The notes: generated by a model not told the origin, from the letters alone. A stretch of DNA of 64,000 nt from Ligilactobacillus ceti DSM 22408 (GCF_000423245.1 NZ_KE383993.1:290160-354159), one strand, 5' to 3'. Positions 9,625 through 19,346 are shown, counted from the first letter of the stretch. A program made the numbers and translations.

Positions 9625-10575
9625 TTAATCTAAGCTCCTCTGTAAATTTTGAATCCAAGTTTGTTGCACACCAGCTTGTTTCATTTGGGTGGCGAGTTTT
9701 TCGGCAGTGGGCAGATCAGCAGTTAAACAAATCAAGCAACCACCACGACCGCCGCCGGTAATTTTACTTCCCAATGAACCATAAGTAAGGCTTTGGGCAA
9801 TTAAATTATCGATTTCTGGTAAACTCACACCTAAAGCTGCTAAAGAGGCTTGCGCTTGCGTAAAAGTTTGTCCTAAAGCGTGGACTTGATTCGTTGCAAG
9901 TTGTTCTTTGGCTTGATAAGTTAATTTTTCTAAATTATCTAAATGAGCTTGTGCTGTTTGAGGATTATTAGTTAAATTATTTTTGACAATTTGGATTGCT
10001 TCTTTAGTTTGACCTAAAATACCAGTATCACAAATGACTAAATAACCATCTAAATTTAATTCTAACGGTTTAATTTCAGTGTTTTTAATCATCCAAATTG
10101 GCTGATCACTGGCACAAGTTGTTGCATCTAAACCACTAGGAGATTTATGCATGTAAGTTTCGGAAATATTTGCTAAACGAAGTAATTCATTGTTTGTTAA
10201 ATCCCAATTAAAATAGTTATATAAGGCCCGAATGATAGCAATCCCAACTGCTGCAGATGATCCCATACCGCGTTCGTGTGGGATTTTACTAATGATTTTT
10301 AAATTAAGATCAGGCGTAGCAACTTGATGTTCAGCTAAAATTGTTTGAATTAAAAGTTTAATTCCGGTTAGTTTTTCTGGGATTTGTGTCAAAGGACCAG
10401 TGTAGTAGTCGCTAAGTAAAGCGAGTCCTTGACCAGGTTGATTTGGTGTTATTTGAACGGTAATTGTTAAAGTGTTCAAAGGCAAAGCAATGGCTGGTTT
10501 ATTATAAACAACTGCATGTTCACCTATTAAAATCGTTTTGGCATGACTTGTACCCAGGATATTTTTATTTTTCAA
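9625..10575 (-). CDS. mvaK1: Mevalonate kinase
   Basis: A GHMP kinase that phosphorylates mevalonate. It shows SHAKTILIGEHAVVYNKPAIA at the N-terminus (broken here at the conserved EHAVVY), ERGMGSSAAVGIAIIRA (near 100), SGLDATT with the catalytic Asp, and KITGGGRGGCLICL near the C-terminus. The frame is open to 10599, but the AAAGGAG ribosome site lies inside that extension (10585-10591), so I place the start at the TTG at 10575, giving 316 residues. First gene of the mevalonate operon, which supplies precursors to the plus-strand ispA at 23.4 kb. Confidence 0.92.
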   Translation of the reverse strand: MKNKNILGTSHAKTILIGEHAVVYNKPAIALPLNTLTITVQITPNQPGQGLALLSDYYTGPLTQIPEKLTGIKLLIQTILAEHQVATPDLNLKIISKIPHERGMGSSAAVGIAIIRALYNYFNWDLTNNELLRLANISETYMHKSPSGLDATTCASDQPIWMIKNTEIKPLELNLDGYLVICDTGILGQTKEAIQIVKNNLTNNPQTAQAHLDNLEKLTYQAKEQLATNQVHALGQTFTQAQASLAALGVSLPEIDNLIAQSLTYGSLGSKITGGGRGGCLICLTADLPTAEKLATQMKQAGVQQTWIQNLQRSLD

Positions 10576-10908
10576 ATGTAAAAAATTCTCCTTTATCAAT
10601 AACTAATTTAGCTATTAAGCAAGTTAAATTATACACAGAAAACGAAATCCACTCAAACTTATTAAAGAAAAGGATCTTGAATTTAGTGATTTTTTATAAA
10701 AATATAACTAATTGATGAAAAATAGCATAAAGTAATAGTAACTAGTTACTATTACTTTAGGAGGAACGTTTATTAATTAACGGTAACTTACATAATTTCA
10801 GAGTTAAACAAGTGATAACAAGAAGCTAATTTAATTTAAAGCGGAGTATATAAAAATAAAGTGAGGTATGCTAAAATTTAAGAGACTTAGGGGGCGAAAT
10901 TTAAGTAT
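10576..10908. other. Divergent intergenic region mvaK1/dinG
   Basis: About 330 AT-rich bases separate the divergent mvaK1 and dinG. No gene is apparent. It holds a 32-bp perfect palindrome (listed separately) and, near dinG, an extended -10 (TGCTAAAAT, 10869-10877) that may drive dinG. A stray AGGAGG at 10759-10764 has no start codon at proper distance. Confidence 0.6.
10728..10759. repeat. 32-bp perfect palindrome, possible operator
   Basis: The two 16-base arms (TAAAGTAATAGTAACT and its exact complement) meet without a spacer at ACTAGT. There is no T-run, so it does not look like a terminator. A binding site for a dimeric regulator of the divergent genes is the simplest reading, but that is inference. 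Confidence 0.6.
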
Positions 10909-13737
10909 ATGAAAGTAAATGAAACATATGCGGTTGTTGATTTAGAGACAACCGGAACAGCACTTAATGGTAAAGAACGAATTATTCAATTTAGTTGTGT
11001 TTTTATTAAAAACAACAAAATTAGTAAAACTTTCAATACCTATGTGAATCCACAAATGAAAATCCCGACAGAAGTTCAAAAATTAACCGGGATTACTGAT
11101 AAAGATGTTAGAAAAGCGCCTCTATTTGAAGATGTAGCCGGAACGATTTATGCTTTATTACAAGATACAATTTTTGTGGCGCATAATATTGAATTTGATT
11201 ATCGCTTTTTAAATTTGGCGTTAGAACAAGCTGGTTATCCTGAATTAGATTTAGTTGGAATTGATACTGTACAATTAGCCAAAATTGTTTTACCAACCTT
11301 ACCAACTTATCGTTTAACTAACTTGGGTGAATATTTAAATATAAAAAATGAAAATCCACATCGAGCTGATAGTGATGCTAAAGTTACTGCGGAAATATTT
11401 TTGCTTTTATTAGAAAAAATCAAAGAATTTCCCTTACCTTTGTTACAAATGTTGAGCCAGATGGGGAATAATTTGCTTTATGATACCGGACGTTGTTTTC
11501 GCAAAGCGTTTCATAAGAAAGAAAAGCAAAGCGCGACATTGCCAGCTGATTTAGTTGTAGTGGACGATTTAGTCTTACAACGTTTATCCAACCAAGAACC
11601 AGCACCAAGTAAACAACCGCAACCTTATTTGTACGATTTAGCAGCTAAAGCAGAATTGTTCCAATCTGAATTAGAGATTCGAAAAAATCAAGTGATGTTA
11701 ATGGATGATATCGCTGAATTTTTTGAACAAGAAATTACTGAAAAAATTATTTTAGAAGCACCAACTGGAATCGGAAAGACTTTGGGATATTTATTGCCAC
11801 TTGCGTATTTAACAACGAAAGGCAAAAAATTCGTAATTAGTACAGCTACGACAGCTTTGCAGCAACAGCTCTTAGAAAAAGATTTCGTGCAATTACAAAA
11901 ATTATTACCATTCTCAGTGCAAGCTGTTTCTGCTCAAGGAAGTCAAAATTATCTTGATTTAGCGAAGTTTCGAGCTTCATTACGTTTGCCACATAATAAA
12001 AATACTCGTTTATTACAGATGCGTATTTTAGTGTGGTTAACGCAAACTACAACGGGGCTGTTTTCTGAATTGAATTTAACTACATTGCAAGAACCATTGT
12101 TTAAAGAAGTCGCACATAAAGGTCCACAAAGCATTCAAAAAGGTGATGTCTTTTATGAATATGATTTTGTTCGGCGTCAAGAACAACAAATTAAACAAGC
12201 TGATTTAATTGTGACGAATCATGCTTATCTATTAAGACATGCTGATCAGTTAAGTTTAGAAGCAAGTGAATTAGTTGTTGATGAAGCACATAATTTAGCT
12301 CAAGTCGCGAATTTGCATAATCGTCAAGTTTTAGATTTTGATCAAATTAAGATTATTAGTGATACGATTTTAGTGAAAATGGAATCACAAATTAATTATT
12401 CCTTTGCGCAATTAGTTGACTTAGGCTTTTTAACTGAGGCTCAATTACAACAATTATTAAAGAATTTACGTGTGATTAATCGGTTAGTCCCTGATTTACG
12501 TTTGAAATTTCAAGAACGTTTTATGCAAAAACAAATGAAATTCCAAGGTGATGAATATTTAGAAGTTATTTTGGATAAGAATAAATATTATGGTTTCTTG
12601 AAAAATAATTGGATGACTATTAGTAAAGTCCAAAAAGCTTTAGCGAAAACAAAAGCTTTAAAACATGAAATGGAATTAAAATATATTCAAGTTCGGGGTC
12701 AAGGTTTCTTTGATCATCAAGCGGTCTTATTATTGGCTGATTATTTTAAATTGATTGAACGTTTAAATCGCGCTTTAAAAGGATGGCAACAATTTGATTT
12801 AGAGAATTTAGAAGAACAAGAACAAGTGATGTTATGGTTGAGTTTATCTGCCCAAAGAGAAAATGCTCATTTAAAATTACAGTCTGCTGTGTTAGAGGGA
12901 CAAGATTATTTAGCACCTGAATTATATAATTATTTCAATCATACATTATTGATAGGGGCGTCTTTGTTTTTACCACAAACAAAAGAGTATCTCTTGAAGC
13001 AACTTGATTTGCCGTTGAATACTAAAATAAAAAAATATCCTAGTTCATTTAATTATCAAAAACAAGCACTTGGTTTGGTAGTGACAGATGCACCGAATAT
13101 TGGTGAAATGAATGAAGAGGATTATTATCAAGAAATGGCTGAAATTTTAAGTGATATTGTGAAACATAATCCTGTACAAACTTTGATTTTGTTTAATTCA
13201 TTAGATGCAATTCGGAAAGTTTATAGTTATATGATGCAAACAAATGATTTTAGTCGGCAAGAGATTTTAGCGCAAGGTGTGACCGGCAGTGTTGAAAAAT
13301 TAAAGAAACGTTTCTTATTAGGTACGAATAAACATAAAGTTTTATTAGGAACCGGAAGTTTTTGGGAAGGTGTCGACCTACCAGGTGATGCATTAGAGTT
13401 ATTAATTGTTGTGAAATTACCATTTCAAGCGCCAAATACAAGCTATAATCGAGTTCGTTATCAAAAAGTTACTAACCAAGGTGAAAGTGCTTTTTATAAG
13501 ATTGCATTACCAGAAGCTATTATCCGTTTGAAACAAGGTTGGGGACGTTTATTGCGGAATAATCAGGATTCAGGAGCGTTTATTTTATTAGACCCACGTT
13601 ACTGTGCGAAAAATTACGGTAAGTATTTCAAAGCTGCTTTTCCTAATGAATTTAAACTCCAAAAAGTTCAAAAAGAGCAAGTGAATCGTAAATTAAAAGC
13701 TTTTCAAAAGAAATTAGCAGCTACAAAGGAAGCATGA
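10909..13737 (+). CDS. dinG: DinG-type helicase with N-terminal DnaQ exonuclease domain
   Basis: A 942-residue fusion typical of Firmicutes. The N-terminal 170 residues form a DEDDh 3'-5' exonuclease: Exo I VVDLETTGT (near 8), Exo II AHNIEFDYRFL (near 94) and Exo III HRADSDAKVT (near 152). The rest is an XPD/DinG superfamily 2 helicase with Walker A APTGIGKTLGY (near 287), DEAH box VVDEAHNLA (near 462) and motif VI QGWGRLLRN (near 878). I do not see the four-Cys iron-sulfur cluster of E. coli DinG, which agrees with Gram-positive members reported to act as nucleases. ATG follows a weak GGGGGCG site. ypsA starts four bases after its stop. Confidence 0.93.
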   Translation: MKVNETYAVVDLETTGTALNGKERIIQFSCVFIKNNKISKTFNTYVNPQMKIPTEVQKLTGITDKDVRKAPLFEDVAGTIYALLQDTIFVAHNIEFDYRFLNLALEQAGYPELDLVGIDTVQLAKIVLPTLPTYRLTNLGEYLNIKNENPHRADSDAKVTAEIFLLLLEKIKEFPLPLLQMLSQMGNNLLYDTGRCFRKAFHKKEKQSATLPADLVVVDDLVLQRLSNQEPAPSKQPQPYLYDLAAKAELFQSELEIRKNQVMLMDDIAEFFEQEITEKIILEAPTGIGKTLGYLLPLAYLTTKGKKFVISTATTALQQQLLEKDFVQLQKLLPFSVQAVSAQGSQNYLDLAKFRASLRLPHNKNTRLLQMRILVWLTQTTTGLFSELNLTTLQEPLFKEVAHKGPQSIQKGDVFYEYDFVRRQEQQIKQADLIVTNHAYLLRHADQLSLEASELVVDEAHNLAQVANLHNRQVLDFDQIKIISDTILVKMESQINYSFAQLVDLGFLTEAQLQQLLKNLRVINRLVPDLRLKFQERFMQKQMKFQGDEYLEVILDKNKYYGFLKNNWMTISKVQKALAKTKALKHEMELKYIQVRGQGFFDHQAVLLLADYFKLIERLNRALKGWQQFDLENLEEQEQVMLWLSLSAQRENAHLKLQSAVLEGQDYLAPELYNYFNHTLLIGASLFLPQTKEYLLKQLDLPLNTKIKKYPSSFNYQKQALGLVVTDAPNIGEMNEEDYYQEMAEILSDIVKHNPVQTLILFNSLDAIRKVYSYMMQTNDFSRQEILAQGVTGSVEKLKKRFLLGTNKHKVLLGTGSFWEGVDLPGDALELLIVVKLPFQAPNTSYNRVRYQKVTNQGESAFYKIALPEAIIRLKQGWGRLLRNNQDSGAFILLDPRYCAKNYGKYFKAAFPNEFKLQKVQKEQVNRKLKAFQKKLAATKEA

Positions 13738-13741
13738 TGAA

Positions 13742-14287
13742 ATGAATTTATGGATTACCGGTTATCGCAGTTATGAATTAGGTGTATTTCAAAATAATGA
13801 CCCAAAAGTTGCCATTATTAAAAGTGCTTTGAAAAAAGCTATTATTAATCAAATTGAACAAGGTTTTCAATGGGTCTTAACGGGAGCGCAATTAGGGATT
13901 GAGCAATGGACGATTGAAGCTGTTTTAGAATTGAAACCAGAATATCCGGAAATTAAAATTGGTGTCTTGACACCATATCAAGCATTTGGGAGTAATTGGC
14001 AACCAGAAAAACAAGCTCATTTAGCACAATTGTGTAGTCAGGTAGATTTTTATGAAGCGATTAGTCAACAACCGTATACGTCACCGCAACAATTTAAAAA
14101 TTATCAACGTTTTATGCTTGAACATACAAGTAGTGCGTTATTAGTCTATGATCCTGAGTATCCAGGGAAAAGTGAGTATGATTATCGAGATTTACAAGAG
14201 TTTAGTCAAGAAAATGACTATCAATTGTTGTTGATTGATATGTATGATTTGCAAGAAGCGGCTCAAAATTTTCAAGAAACAGATTAA
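13742..14287 (+). CDS. ypsA: DUF1273 / YpsA family protein
   Basis: A 181-residue member of the DUF1273 (YpsA) family, which has a Rossmann-like SLOG-type fold and is linked to cell division in Bacillus and Staphylococcus. Family marks are the N-terminal LWITGYRSYELGVF, the glycine-rich VLTGAQLGIEQWTIEA (near 46), and SSALLVYDPEYPGKSEYDY (near 137). It overlaps dinG's end region closely and precedes gpsB, the same order as ypsA-ypsB(gpsB) in Bacillus. A biochemical function is not known to me. Confidence 0.88.
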   Translation: MNLWITGYRSYELGVFQNNDPKVAIIKSALKKAIINQIEQGFQWVLTGAQLGIEQWTIEAVLELKPEYPEIKIGVLTPYQAFGSNWQPEKQAHLAQLCSQVDFYEAISQQPYTSPQQFKNYQRFMLEHTSSALLVYDPEYPGKSEYDYRDLQEFSQENDYQLLLIDMYDLQEAAQNFQETD

Positions 14288-14303
14288 GAATTATTAAAAT
14301 GAT

Positions 14304-14331
14304 TTGCAAACTAGTTATTGTTTGCTATAAT
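14304..14331 (+). promoter_or_regulatory. Promoter of gpsB
   Basis: TTGCAA (14304-14309) and a perfect TATAAT (14326-14331) are 16 bp apart, about 55 bases before the gpsB ATG. Confidence 0.75.
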
Positions 14332-14385
14332 TAGATATGTTATGGACAATTTGATCCATTTTAGATAAAATGAGGTGCAATTTCT

Positions 14386-14721
14386 ATGGAAAAAGTAAAT
14401 CTTACGCCTAAAGATATTGTCAAAAAAAGTTTTAGCACTAAAATGAGAGGTTATGACCAAGACGAAGTGGACGCATATTTGGATTTAATCATTCAAGATT
14501 ATGAAAAATATATTAAAGAAACACAACGTCTTCAAATGGAAAATGACCGCTTGTTAAGCAAAGTCGATGAATTAACGAAGCAACTTGCTGTCAGCAAAAC
14601 GGGTAATACAACACGTCCTGCTGCTAGCACAACTAACATGGACATTTTAAAACGTTTATCGAATTTAGAACGACATGTATTTGGTGCTCAAGTTAATAAC
14701 GACGAAGGCAATCGTTTTTAA
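14386..14721 (+). CDS. gpsB: Cell cycle protein GpsB
   Basis: A 111-residue DivIVA-domain protein that coordinates peptidoglycan synthesis and division-site switching at the membrane. The N-terminus has the DivIVA lipid-binding segment ([28 protein letters not shown], in two halves around residue 20), then a coiled coil to about residue 70, a variable Thr/Ala linker, and the conserved C-terminal trimerisation helix [29 protein letters not shown] precedes ATG. rnpB follows within 15 bases. Confidence 0.95.
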   Translation: MEKVNLTPKDIVKKSFSTKMRGYDQDEVDAYLDLIIQDYEKYIKETQRLQMENDRLLSKVDELTKQLAVSKTGNTTRPAASTTNMDILKRLSNLERHVFGAQVNNDEGNRF

Positions 14722-14732
14722 AAACCAATAAT

Positions 14733-15134
14733 ATATAAGTCTCAGGTAATCGCGGTTTATATTTTTTCGAAAATATAGGCTGAGGAAAGTCCAAGCTTGC
14801 ACAGGCTGAGATGCTTGTAGTGATCGTACTTGCTGAAAAAATAAGGCAAGATACCTTTGTACAAAGGTAATGGCAGATAAAAGAGCTAAGGCTAAAAGCT
14901 ATGCTCGAGTAGTCTTGAAAAGTGCCACAGTGACGAAGCAATTTAGGAAACTGAATTGGTGGAACGCGGTAAACCCTGCGAGCAGGTAACCCAAACTTTG
15001 GTAGGGGCGCTTCATGACGGAAATGAACTAATCATGGGGGCGAATATTTATATTCGGAGATAGATGATTACCACGTAATTAAACGAACCTGGGTTTAGTT
15101 ACGGACAGAACGTGGCTTATCGAGGCTTATATAC
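14733..15134 (+). ncRNA. rnpB: RNase P RNA, bacterial type B
   Basis: The catalytic RNA that removes 5' leaders of pre-tRNAs. Conserved sequences are recognisable: GAGGAAAGTCC near 14773, GGAACGCGGTAAACCC near 14961, and ACAGAACGTGGCTTATCGA near 15105. The 5' end (ATATAAGTCTC) pairs with the 3' end (GAGGCTTATAT), which sets the limits to within a few bases. The position between gpsB and the ypsC-like gene is as in Bacillus. Confidence 0.95.
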
Positions 15135-15140
15135 AGGCAA

Positions 15141-15177
15141 GCTAGGATATTAGTTTACTCTAATTATCCTAGTTTTT
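15141..15177 (+). terminator. Terminator of rnpB
   Basis: A stem with arms CTAGGATA and TATCCTAG (with one bulge further in) is followed by TTTTTT. It is right after the mature 3' end of the RNase P RNA. Confidence 0.85.
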
Positions 15178-15214
15178 TATTATATAAATTAAATAATCTT
15201 AAGGAGATTAATGA

Positions 15215-16363
15215 ATGAAACAATATAACTTAATTGCAACGGCAGCTGCCGGAATCGAAGCAATTGTCGGCAATGAATTACGCCATATGGGCTATGAAAC
15301 ACAAGTTGAAAATAGTCGAGTGCGTTTTAAAGGTGATATTAGTGATATCATCAAAACCAACTTATGGTTAAGAACAGCCGATCGTATTAAAATCGTGATT
15401 GCTGAATTTGAAGCCAAGACTTTTGATGAATTATTTGAAAGAACAAAAGCTTTAAACTGGAGTGATTATTTACCATTAGATGCGGAATTTCCAGTATCTG
15501 GTAAATCACAAAAATCAATCTTACACCACGTGCCAAGTGCGCAAGCGATTGTGAAAAAAGCAATTGTAGCTAAGATGAGTCAAGTGTATCATCGTAGAAC
15601 ACGTTTACCAGAAACGGGTGCAAAATTCCCAATCGAAGTGGCAATTAACAAAAATAAAGTTATTTTAACACTTGATACGACTGGAAGTAGTTTGTTTAAA
15701 CGAGGTTACCGGGTAGATAAAGGTGGCGCTCCATTGAAAGAAAATATGGGGGCTGCATTAGTTTTATTAGCACGTTGGTATCCAGATAAACCATTTGTTG
15801 ATCCAGTGTGTGGTTCTGGTACATTACCGATTGAAGCAGCCATGATTGGTTATAATATGGCACCGGGCTTAAATCGTAAATTTGTGTGTGAAGGATGGAA
15901 TTGGATTCCTAATGAATTAATTGCACAATTACGTCAAGATGCGCGCGATCAAGCGAACTTTGATATTGATTTAGATATTAGTGGTTATGATATTGATGGT
16001 CGCATGATTGAAATTGCAAAACAAAATGCTAAAAACGCCGGCTTAGAAGGTAAAATCTTCTTCAAACAAATGGCTGTGAAAGATTTTAAAACAGATAAAG
16101 AATATGGTGTTATTTTAGCTAACCCACCTTATGGGGAACGTTTAAGTGATCAAGAAAGTGTTCATGTTTTATATAAAGAAATGGGTGATGTTTATCGTCC
16201 AATGAAAACATGGAGTAAATATATTTTGACAAGTGATTTACAATTCGAACAATATTATGGTGAAAAAGCGACAAAACGTCGTAAATTATACAATGGTTCT
16301 TTAAGAACAGATTTATTCCAATATTGGGGTTTACGTAAACCACGTCCGAAAAAAGAAGATTAA
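15215..16363 (+). CDS. THUMP-domain RlmL-type rRNA guanine-N2 methyltransferase (YpsC-like)
   Basis: A 382-residue methyltransferase equivalent to B. subtilis YpsC and to the N-terminal half of E. coli RlmL, which makes m2G in 23S rRNA. The THUMP domain covers about residues 1-160. The Rossmann domain has motif I DPVCGSGTLPIEAA (near 195) and motif IV LANPPYGERL (near 304). ATG follows TTAAGGAG. It is an intact methyltransferase of the class that the mobile elements downstream have disrupted; its DPVCGSG and NPPY motifs are unbroken. Confidence 0.92.
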   Translation: MKQYNLIATAAAGIEAIVGNELRHMGYETQVENSRVRFKGDISDIIKTNLWLRTADRIKIVIAEFEAKTFDELFERTKALNWSDYLPLDAEFPVSGKSQKSILHHVPSAQAIVKKAIVAKMSQVYHRRTRLPETGAKFPIEVAINKNKVILTLDTTGSSLFKRGYRVDKGGAPLKENMGAALVLLARWYPDKPFVDPVCGSGTLPIEAAMIGYNMAPGLNRKFVCEGWNWIPNELIAQLRQDARDQANFDIDLDISGYDIDGRMIEIAKQNAKNAGLEGKIFFKQMAVKDFKTDKEYGVILANPPYGERLSDQESVHVLYKEMGDVYRPMKTWSKYILTSDLQFEQYYGEKATKRRKLYNGSLRTDLFQYWGLRKPRPKKED

Positions 16364-16374
16364 TTAAAGTTGAT

Positions 16375-16416
16375 AAACAACTGTGAAACCAAAAGGTGGA
16401 GCAGTTGTTTTTTTAT
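16375..16416 (+). terminator. Rho-independent terminator
   Basis: Arms AAACAACTG (16375-16383) and CAGTTGTTT (16402-16410) form a 9-bp stem followed by a T-run. Confidence 0.88.
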
Positions 16417-16489
16417 TTAAGGGGTAATTGCTAGCGGAAAGAAAAGAATAGTAATACAATAAAGTGTATTTTAAAAGGAGGTCGGTTTT

Positions 16490-18088
16490 ATGGACGAAAA
16501 AACAGTGCAAGTCCGTAATAAATGGATGATTTTAGCGATTTTAGCTTTAGCTGTATCCATTATTGTAATTGATGGAACGATCATCAATGTTGCTTTACCG
16601 GTGATTATTAAAGATTTACATTTGAATTTTACTAATGCAGAATGGATTATTACTTTGTATTCGTTGATATTTTCTTCGTTATTAATTACAACTGGTCGGA
16701 TTAATGATGTCTTAGGTCGTAAGAAACTGTTGATTATCGGTGTTGTCTTTTTTATTATCGGTTCTATTTTAGCGAGTTTATCACATGGAATTGAAATGAT
16801 GTTAGTCGCTCGTTCAGTGCAAGGGGTTGGTGGTGCGATTGTTTTACCAACTACATTATCAACCGTGAATACTTTCTTTAAAGGTCATGAAAGAATTATC
16901 GCTTTTGCTGTTTGGGGATCGGTTATTTCCGGTATGGCTGCCGTTGGACCACTATTAGGTGGGATTTTTACAACGTATTTAAATTGGCGTTGGGTCTTTT
17001 GGATTAATTTACCAATTGGTTTATTAATTATTATCGGGGCATTAATTTATATTCCTGAAAATTATGGGGAAAAATGGGAAGGTAAATTTGATATTTTAGG
17101 CTTTTTACTTTCTGTTATTTCGTTTGGTTCATTAGTTTATGCTTTGATTGAAGGTCGTAATTATGGTTGGATCTATGCTAAAGAAGCTAGTCAAGCCATC
17201 GATGGACTCTCCAGAATTCCTTATTTATTATTGCTGGGAATTATTATTTTGATTTGTTTAGTTTTCTGGGAAAAACATTTAATCAAACAAGGAAAATCAC
17301 ATTTGATTTCTTTGAATTTGTTTAAAGTTAAAAGTTTTTCAATCGGAAATTTAATTGCTTGTATTGTGGCAATTGGTGAATTTGGTTTGTTATTTGTTTT
17401 ACCATTATTTTTACAAAATGTACTCTTCTTATCAGCGATGCAAGCAGGGTTATTATTATGTTTATTAGGTGTCGGGGCCTTTTTTGCAGGAGGTTTTGCA
17501 ACACCATTTGTTAAAAAAACTTCACCAGCGATTGTAGTTTCGACTGGTTTATTATTAGAAGCTTTAGCCTTATTAGGATTCTTCTTAACGATTAAAGTTA
17601 ATACAAGTACTGTTTGGATTGCTGCTTGGTTAATTGTCTATGGGATTGGTTTAGGCTTTGCTTCTGCGCAATTAACTTCGATTGTGATGCGTGATGTTCC
17701 GGATGAAAAAGCCGGGCAAGGCTCTTCCATTCAATCGACTGTTCGACAATTAGGTTCTGCTTTAGGTGTCGCAATTATTGGGACGATTTTTGTCAGTTTC
17801 TTATGGCAAGACGTTCCCGGTTCTTTACGCGATATTCCGAATTTACCGCCTAAAGTTGCAGTTCAAGTAGAAAATTCAGTTATTAATTCAGCTGGATCTT
17901 CGATTGTGGCTTTGAAAAATGATCCGCAATATACTGCTATGTTACCCGAACCAGTGCGAAATCATTTAGTGAAAGATTTAAGCCAAACATTTACTAAAAG
18001 TGTTGTAAAAGCGATTGGTGTTAGTTCGATTATTTTATTTATGAGCTTCTTATTTACATTTTGGTTACCTAAGAAAAAAACAGAATAA
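16490..18088 (+). CDS. MFS exporter, DHA2 (EmrB/QacA) family
   Basis: A 532-residue, 14-helix major facilitator drug:H+ antiporter. It shows motif D1 IDGTIINVALPVI in helix 1 (near 24), motif A GRINDVLGRKKLL (near 68), motif B-like ARSVQGVGGAIVLPT (near 104) and motif C GPLLGGIF (near 147). The C-terminal half has the extra outer loop before the last helix, usual for this family. A strong AAAAGGAGGTCGG ribosome site precedes ATG. There is no adjacent regulator, so the substrate is unknown. Confidence 0.9.
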   Translation: MDEKTVQVRNKWMILAILALAVSIIVIDGTIINVALPVIIKDLHLNFTNAEWIITLYSLIFSSLLITTGRINDVLGRKKLLIIGVVFFIIGSILASLSHGIEMMLVARSVQGVGGAIVLPTTLSTVNTFFKGHERIIAFAVWGSVISGMAAVGPLLGGIFTTYLNWRWVFWINLPIGLLIIIGALIYIPENYGEKWEGKFDILGFLLSVISFGSLVYALIEGRNYGWIYAKEASQAIDGLSRIPYLLLLGIIILICLVFWEKHLIKQGKSHLISLNLFKVKSFSIGNLIACIVAIGEFGLLFVLPLFLQNVLFLSAMQAGLLLCLLGVGAFFAGGFATPFVKKTSPAIVVSTGLLLEALALLGFFLTIKVNTSTVWIAAWLIVYGIGLGFASAQLTSIVMRDVPDEKAGQGSSIQSTVRQLGSALGVAIIGTIFVSFLWQDVPGSLRDIPNLPPKVAVQVENSVINSAGSSIVALKNDPQYTAMLPEPVRNHLVKDLSQTFTKSVVKAIGVSSIILFMSFLFTFWLPKKKTE

Positions 18089-18096
18089 ATTAATTA

Positions 18097-18125
18097 AGAG
18101 TCACGTTTTTACGTGGCTCTTTTTC
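18097..18125 (+). terminator. Terminator of the MFS gene
   Basis: The stem AGAGTCACGT / ACGTGGCTCT (one G-T pair) is followed by TTTTTC. Confidence 0.88.
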
Positions 18126-18128
18126 GTC

Positions 18129-18157
18129 TGACGTTTTGAAAGAGATTTTGCTATAAT
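18129..18157 (+). promoter_or_regulatory. Promoter of the Xaa-Pro peptidase gene
   Basis: A perfect TATAAT at 18152-18157 has CTGACG 17 bp upstream (18129-18134), a near match to TTGACA. Confidence 0.65.
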
Positions 18158-18178
18158 AATAAAAAAGGGGGCTTTTGA

Positions 18179-19255
18179 ATGGAAAGTGTATATAACAAAC
18201 GAAGCAATCAATTACGCCAACAAATGGCTGCAATGCGCATTGATTGTTTTTTAGTGACAGATTTACGTAATGTTTATTATTTAAGTGGATTTACTGGCGA
18301 TGCAGGTGTTTTATTAATTACTGAAAATAATTTGTATTTAATTACTGATGGTCGTTTTACAAAACAAGTTCAAATTGAAGCTCCAGATTATCAAGCTTTA
18401 ATTACACGTGATTATTTAGGTGTGGCTTTAGACCTTGTTGAAAAAGAAAACTTGGTAGCTTTAGGATTTGAAAATACAATTAGTTACTTACAATATGACT
18501 TTTTAGATGAATATGCAGTAAGTGATATTGTGCCGATGGATCAAGTTATTGAGAAAATTCGTTCCGTTAAAGATCAAGCTGAAATTGATACGATTAAAGA
18601 AGCTTGTCGTTTAGCTAAATTAGGTTATGAATTTGTTTTAGATCATATTAAACCTGGGCAAACAGAACGTTATGTTGCTAATGAATTAGATTATTTTATG
18701 AAAAGTATTGGTGCTAGTGAAGCTTCTTTTGAAACAATCGTGGCTAGTGGGGAACGATCCGCTTTACCGCATGGAGTTGCGAGTGATAAAGTGATTGCGG
18801 CTGGCGATTTTGTGACATTAGACTTTGGTTATTATTTTAATCGTTATACATCAGATGTGACACGGACTTTTAGCGTTGGTGAAGGTGAACATACAGCACG
18901 GTTGAAAGAAATTCATGAGATAGTTTTAAAAGCACAACAAGCCACAATTGCGGCTGTTAAACCAGGCGTGACGGGTGCGCAATTAGATCAAATTGGTCGG
19001 CAAGTAATTGTTGATGCTGGCTATGGTGAATATTTCAGTCATGGAATGGGACACGGGATTGGATTAGATATTCATGAATTACCAAATGTCACTCGCGGCG
19101 TGGAAGAACCATTACAAGCTGGGCAAGTGATTACTGTCGAACCGGGTATTTATCTACCTAATATTGGTGGTGTACGGATTGAAGATGATATTTTAGTGAC
19201 AGAAAATGGTTATGAAATTTTAAGTGATTTCCCACGTGATTTTGTGCAATTATAA
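18179..19255 (+). CDS. pepP: Xaa-Pro aminopeptidase (M24B)
   Basis: A 358-residue metallopeptidase that removes N-terminal residues before proline. The N-terminal creatinase-like domain spans about 1-130. The C-terminal pita-bread domain carries the dinuclear metal ligands: the Asp of LDFGYYFNRYTSDVTRTF (near 217 and 228), His of GHGIGLDIHELP (near 291), Glu of TVEPGIYLP (near 321) and Glu of GVRIEDD (near 335). Its place directly before efp matches yqhT-efp in Bacillus. ATG lies after AAAAGGGGGC. Confidence 0.9.
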   Translation: MESVYNKRSNQLRQQMAAMRIDCFLVTDLRNVYYLSGFTGDAGVLLITENNLYLITDGRFTKQVQIEAPDYQALITRDYLGVALDLVEKENLVALGFENTISYLQYDFLDEYAVSDIVPMDQVIEKIRSVKDQAEIDTIKEACRLAKLGYEFVLDHIKPGQTERYVANELDYFMKSIGASEASFETIVASGERSALPHGVASDKVIAAGDFVTLDFGYYFNRYTSDVTRTFSVGEGEHTARLKEIHEIVLKAQQATIAAVKPGVTGAQLDQIGRQVIVDAGYGEYFSHGMGHGIGLDIHELPNVTRGVEEPLQAGQVITVEPGIYLPNIGGVRIEDDILVTENGYEILSDFPRDFVQL

Positions 19256-19296
19256 AGGGATTAAATTTTTCCCATAAAAATAACCAATAACTTTAA

Positions 19297-19325
19297 TTGC
19301 ATTGAAATGCGATAAATAATATAAT
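19297..19325 (+). promoter_or_regulatory. Promoter of efp
   Basis: TTGCAT (19297-19302), 17-bp spacer and a perfect TATAAT (19320-19325). This is the likely start of the efp-asp23-nusB transcript. Confidence 0.85.
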
Positions 19326-19346
19326 ATGCTTAATAGTGATAAAATT

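Noticed and set aside
14693-14941. A minus-strand reading frame of 82 codons across the gpsB end and rnpB
   Set aside because: It overlaps the conserved RNase P RNA and has no recognisable product.
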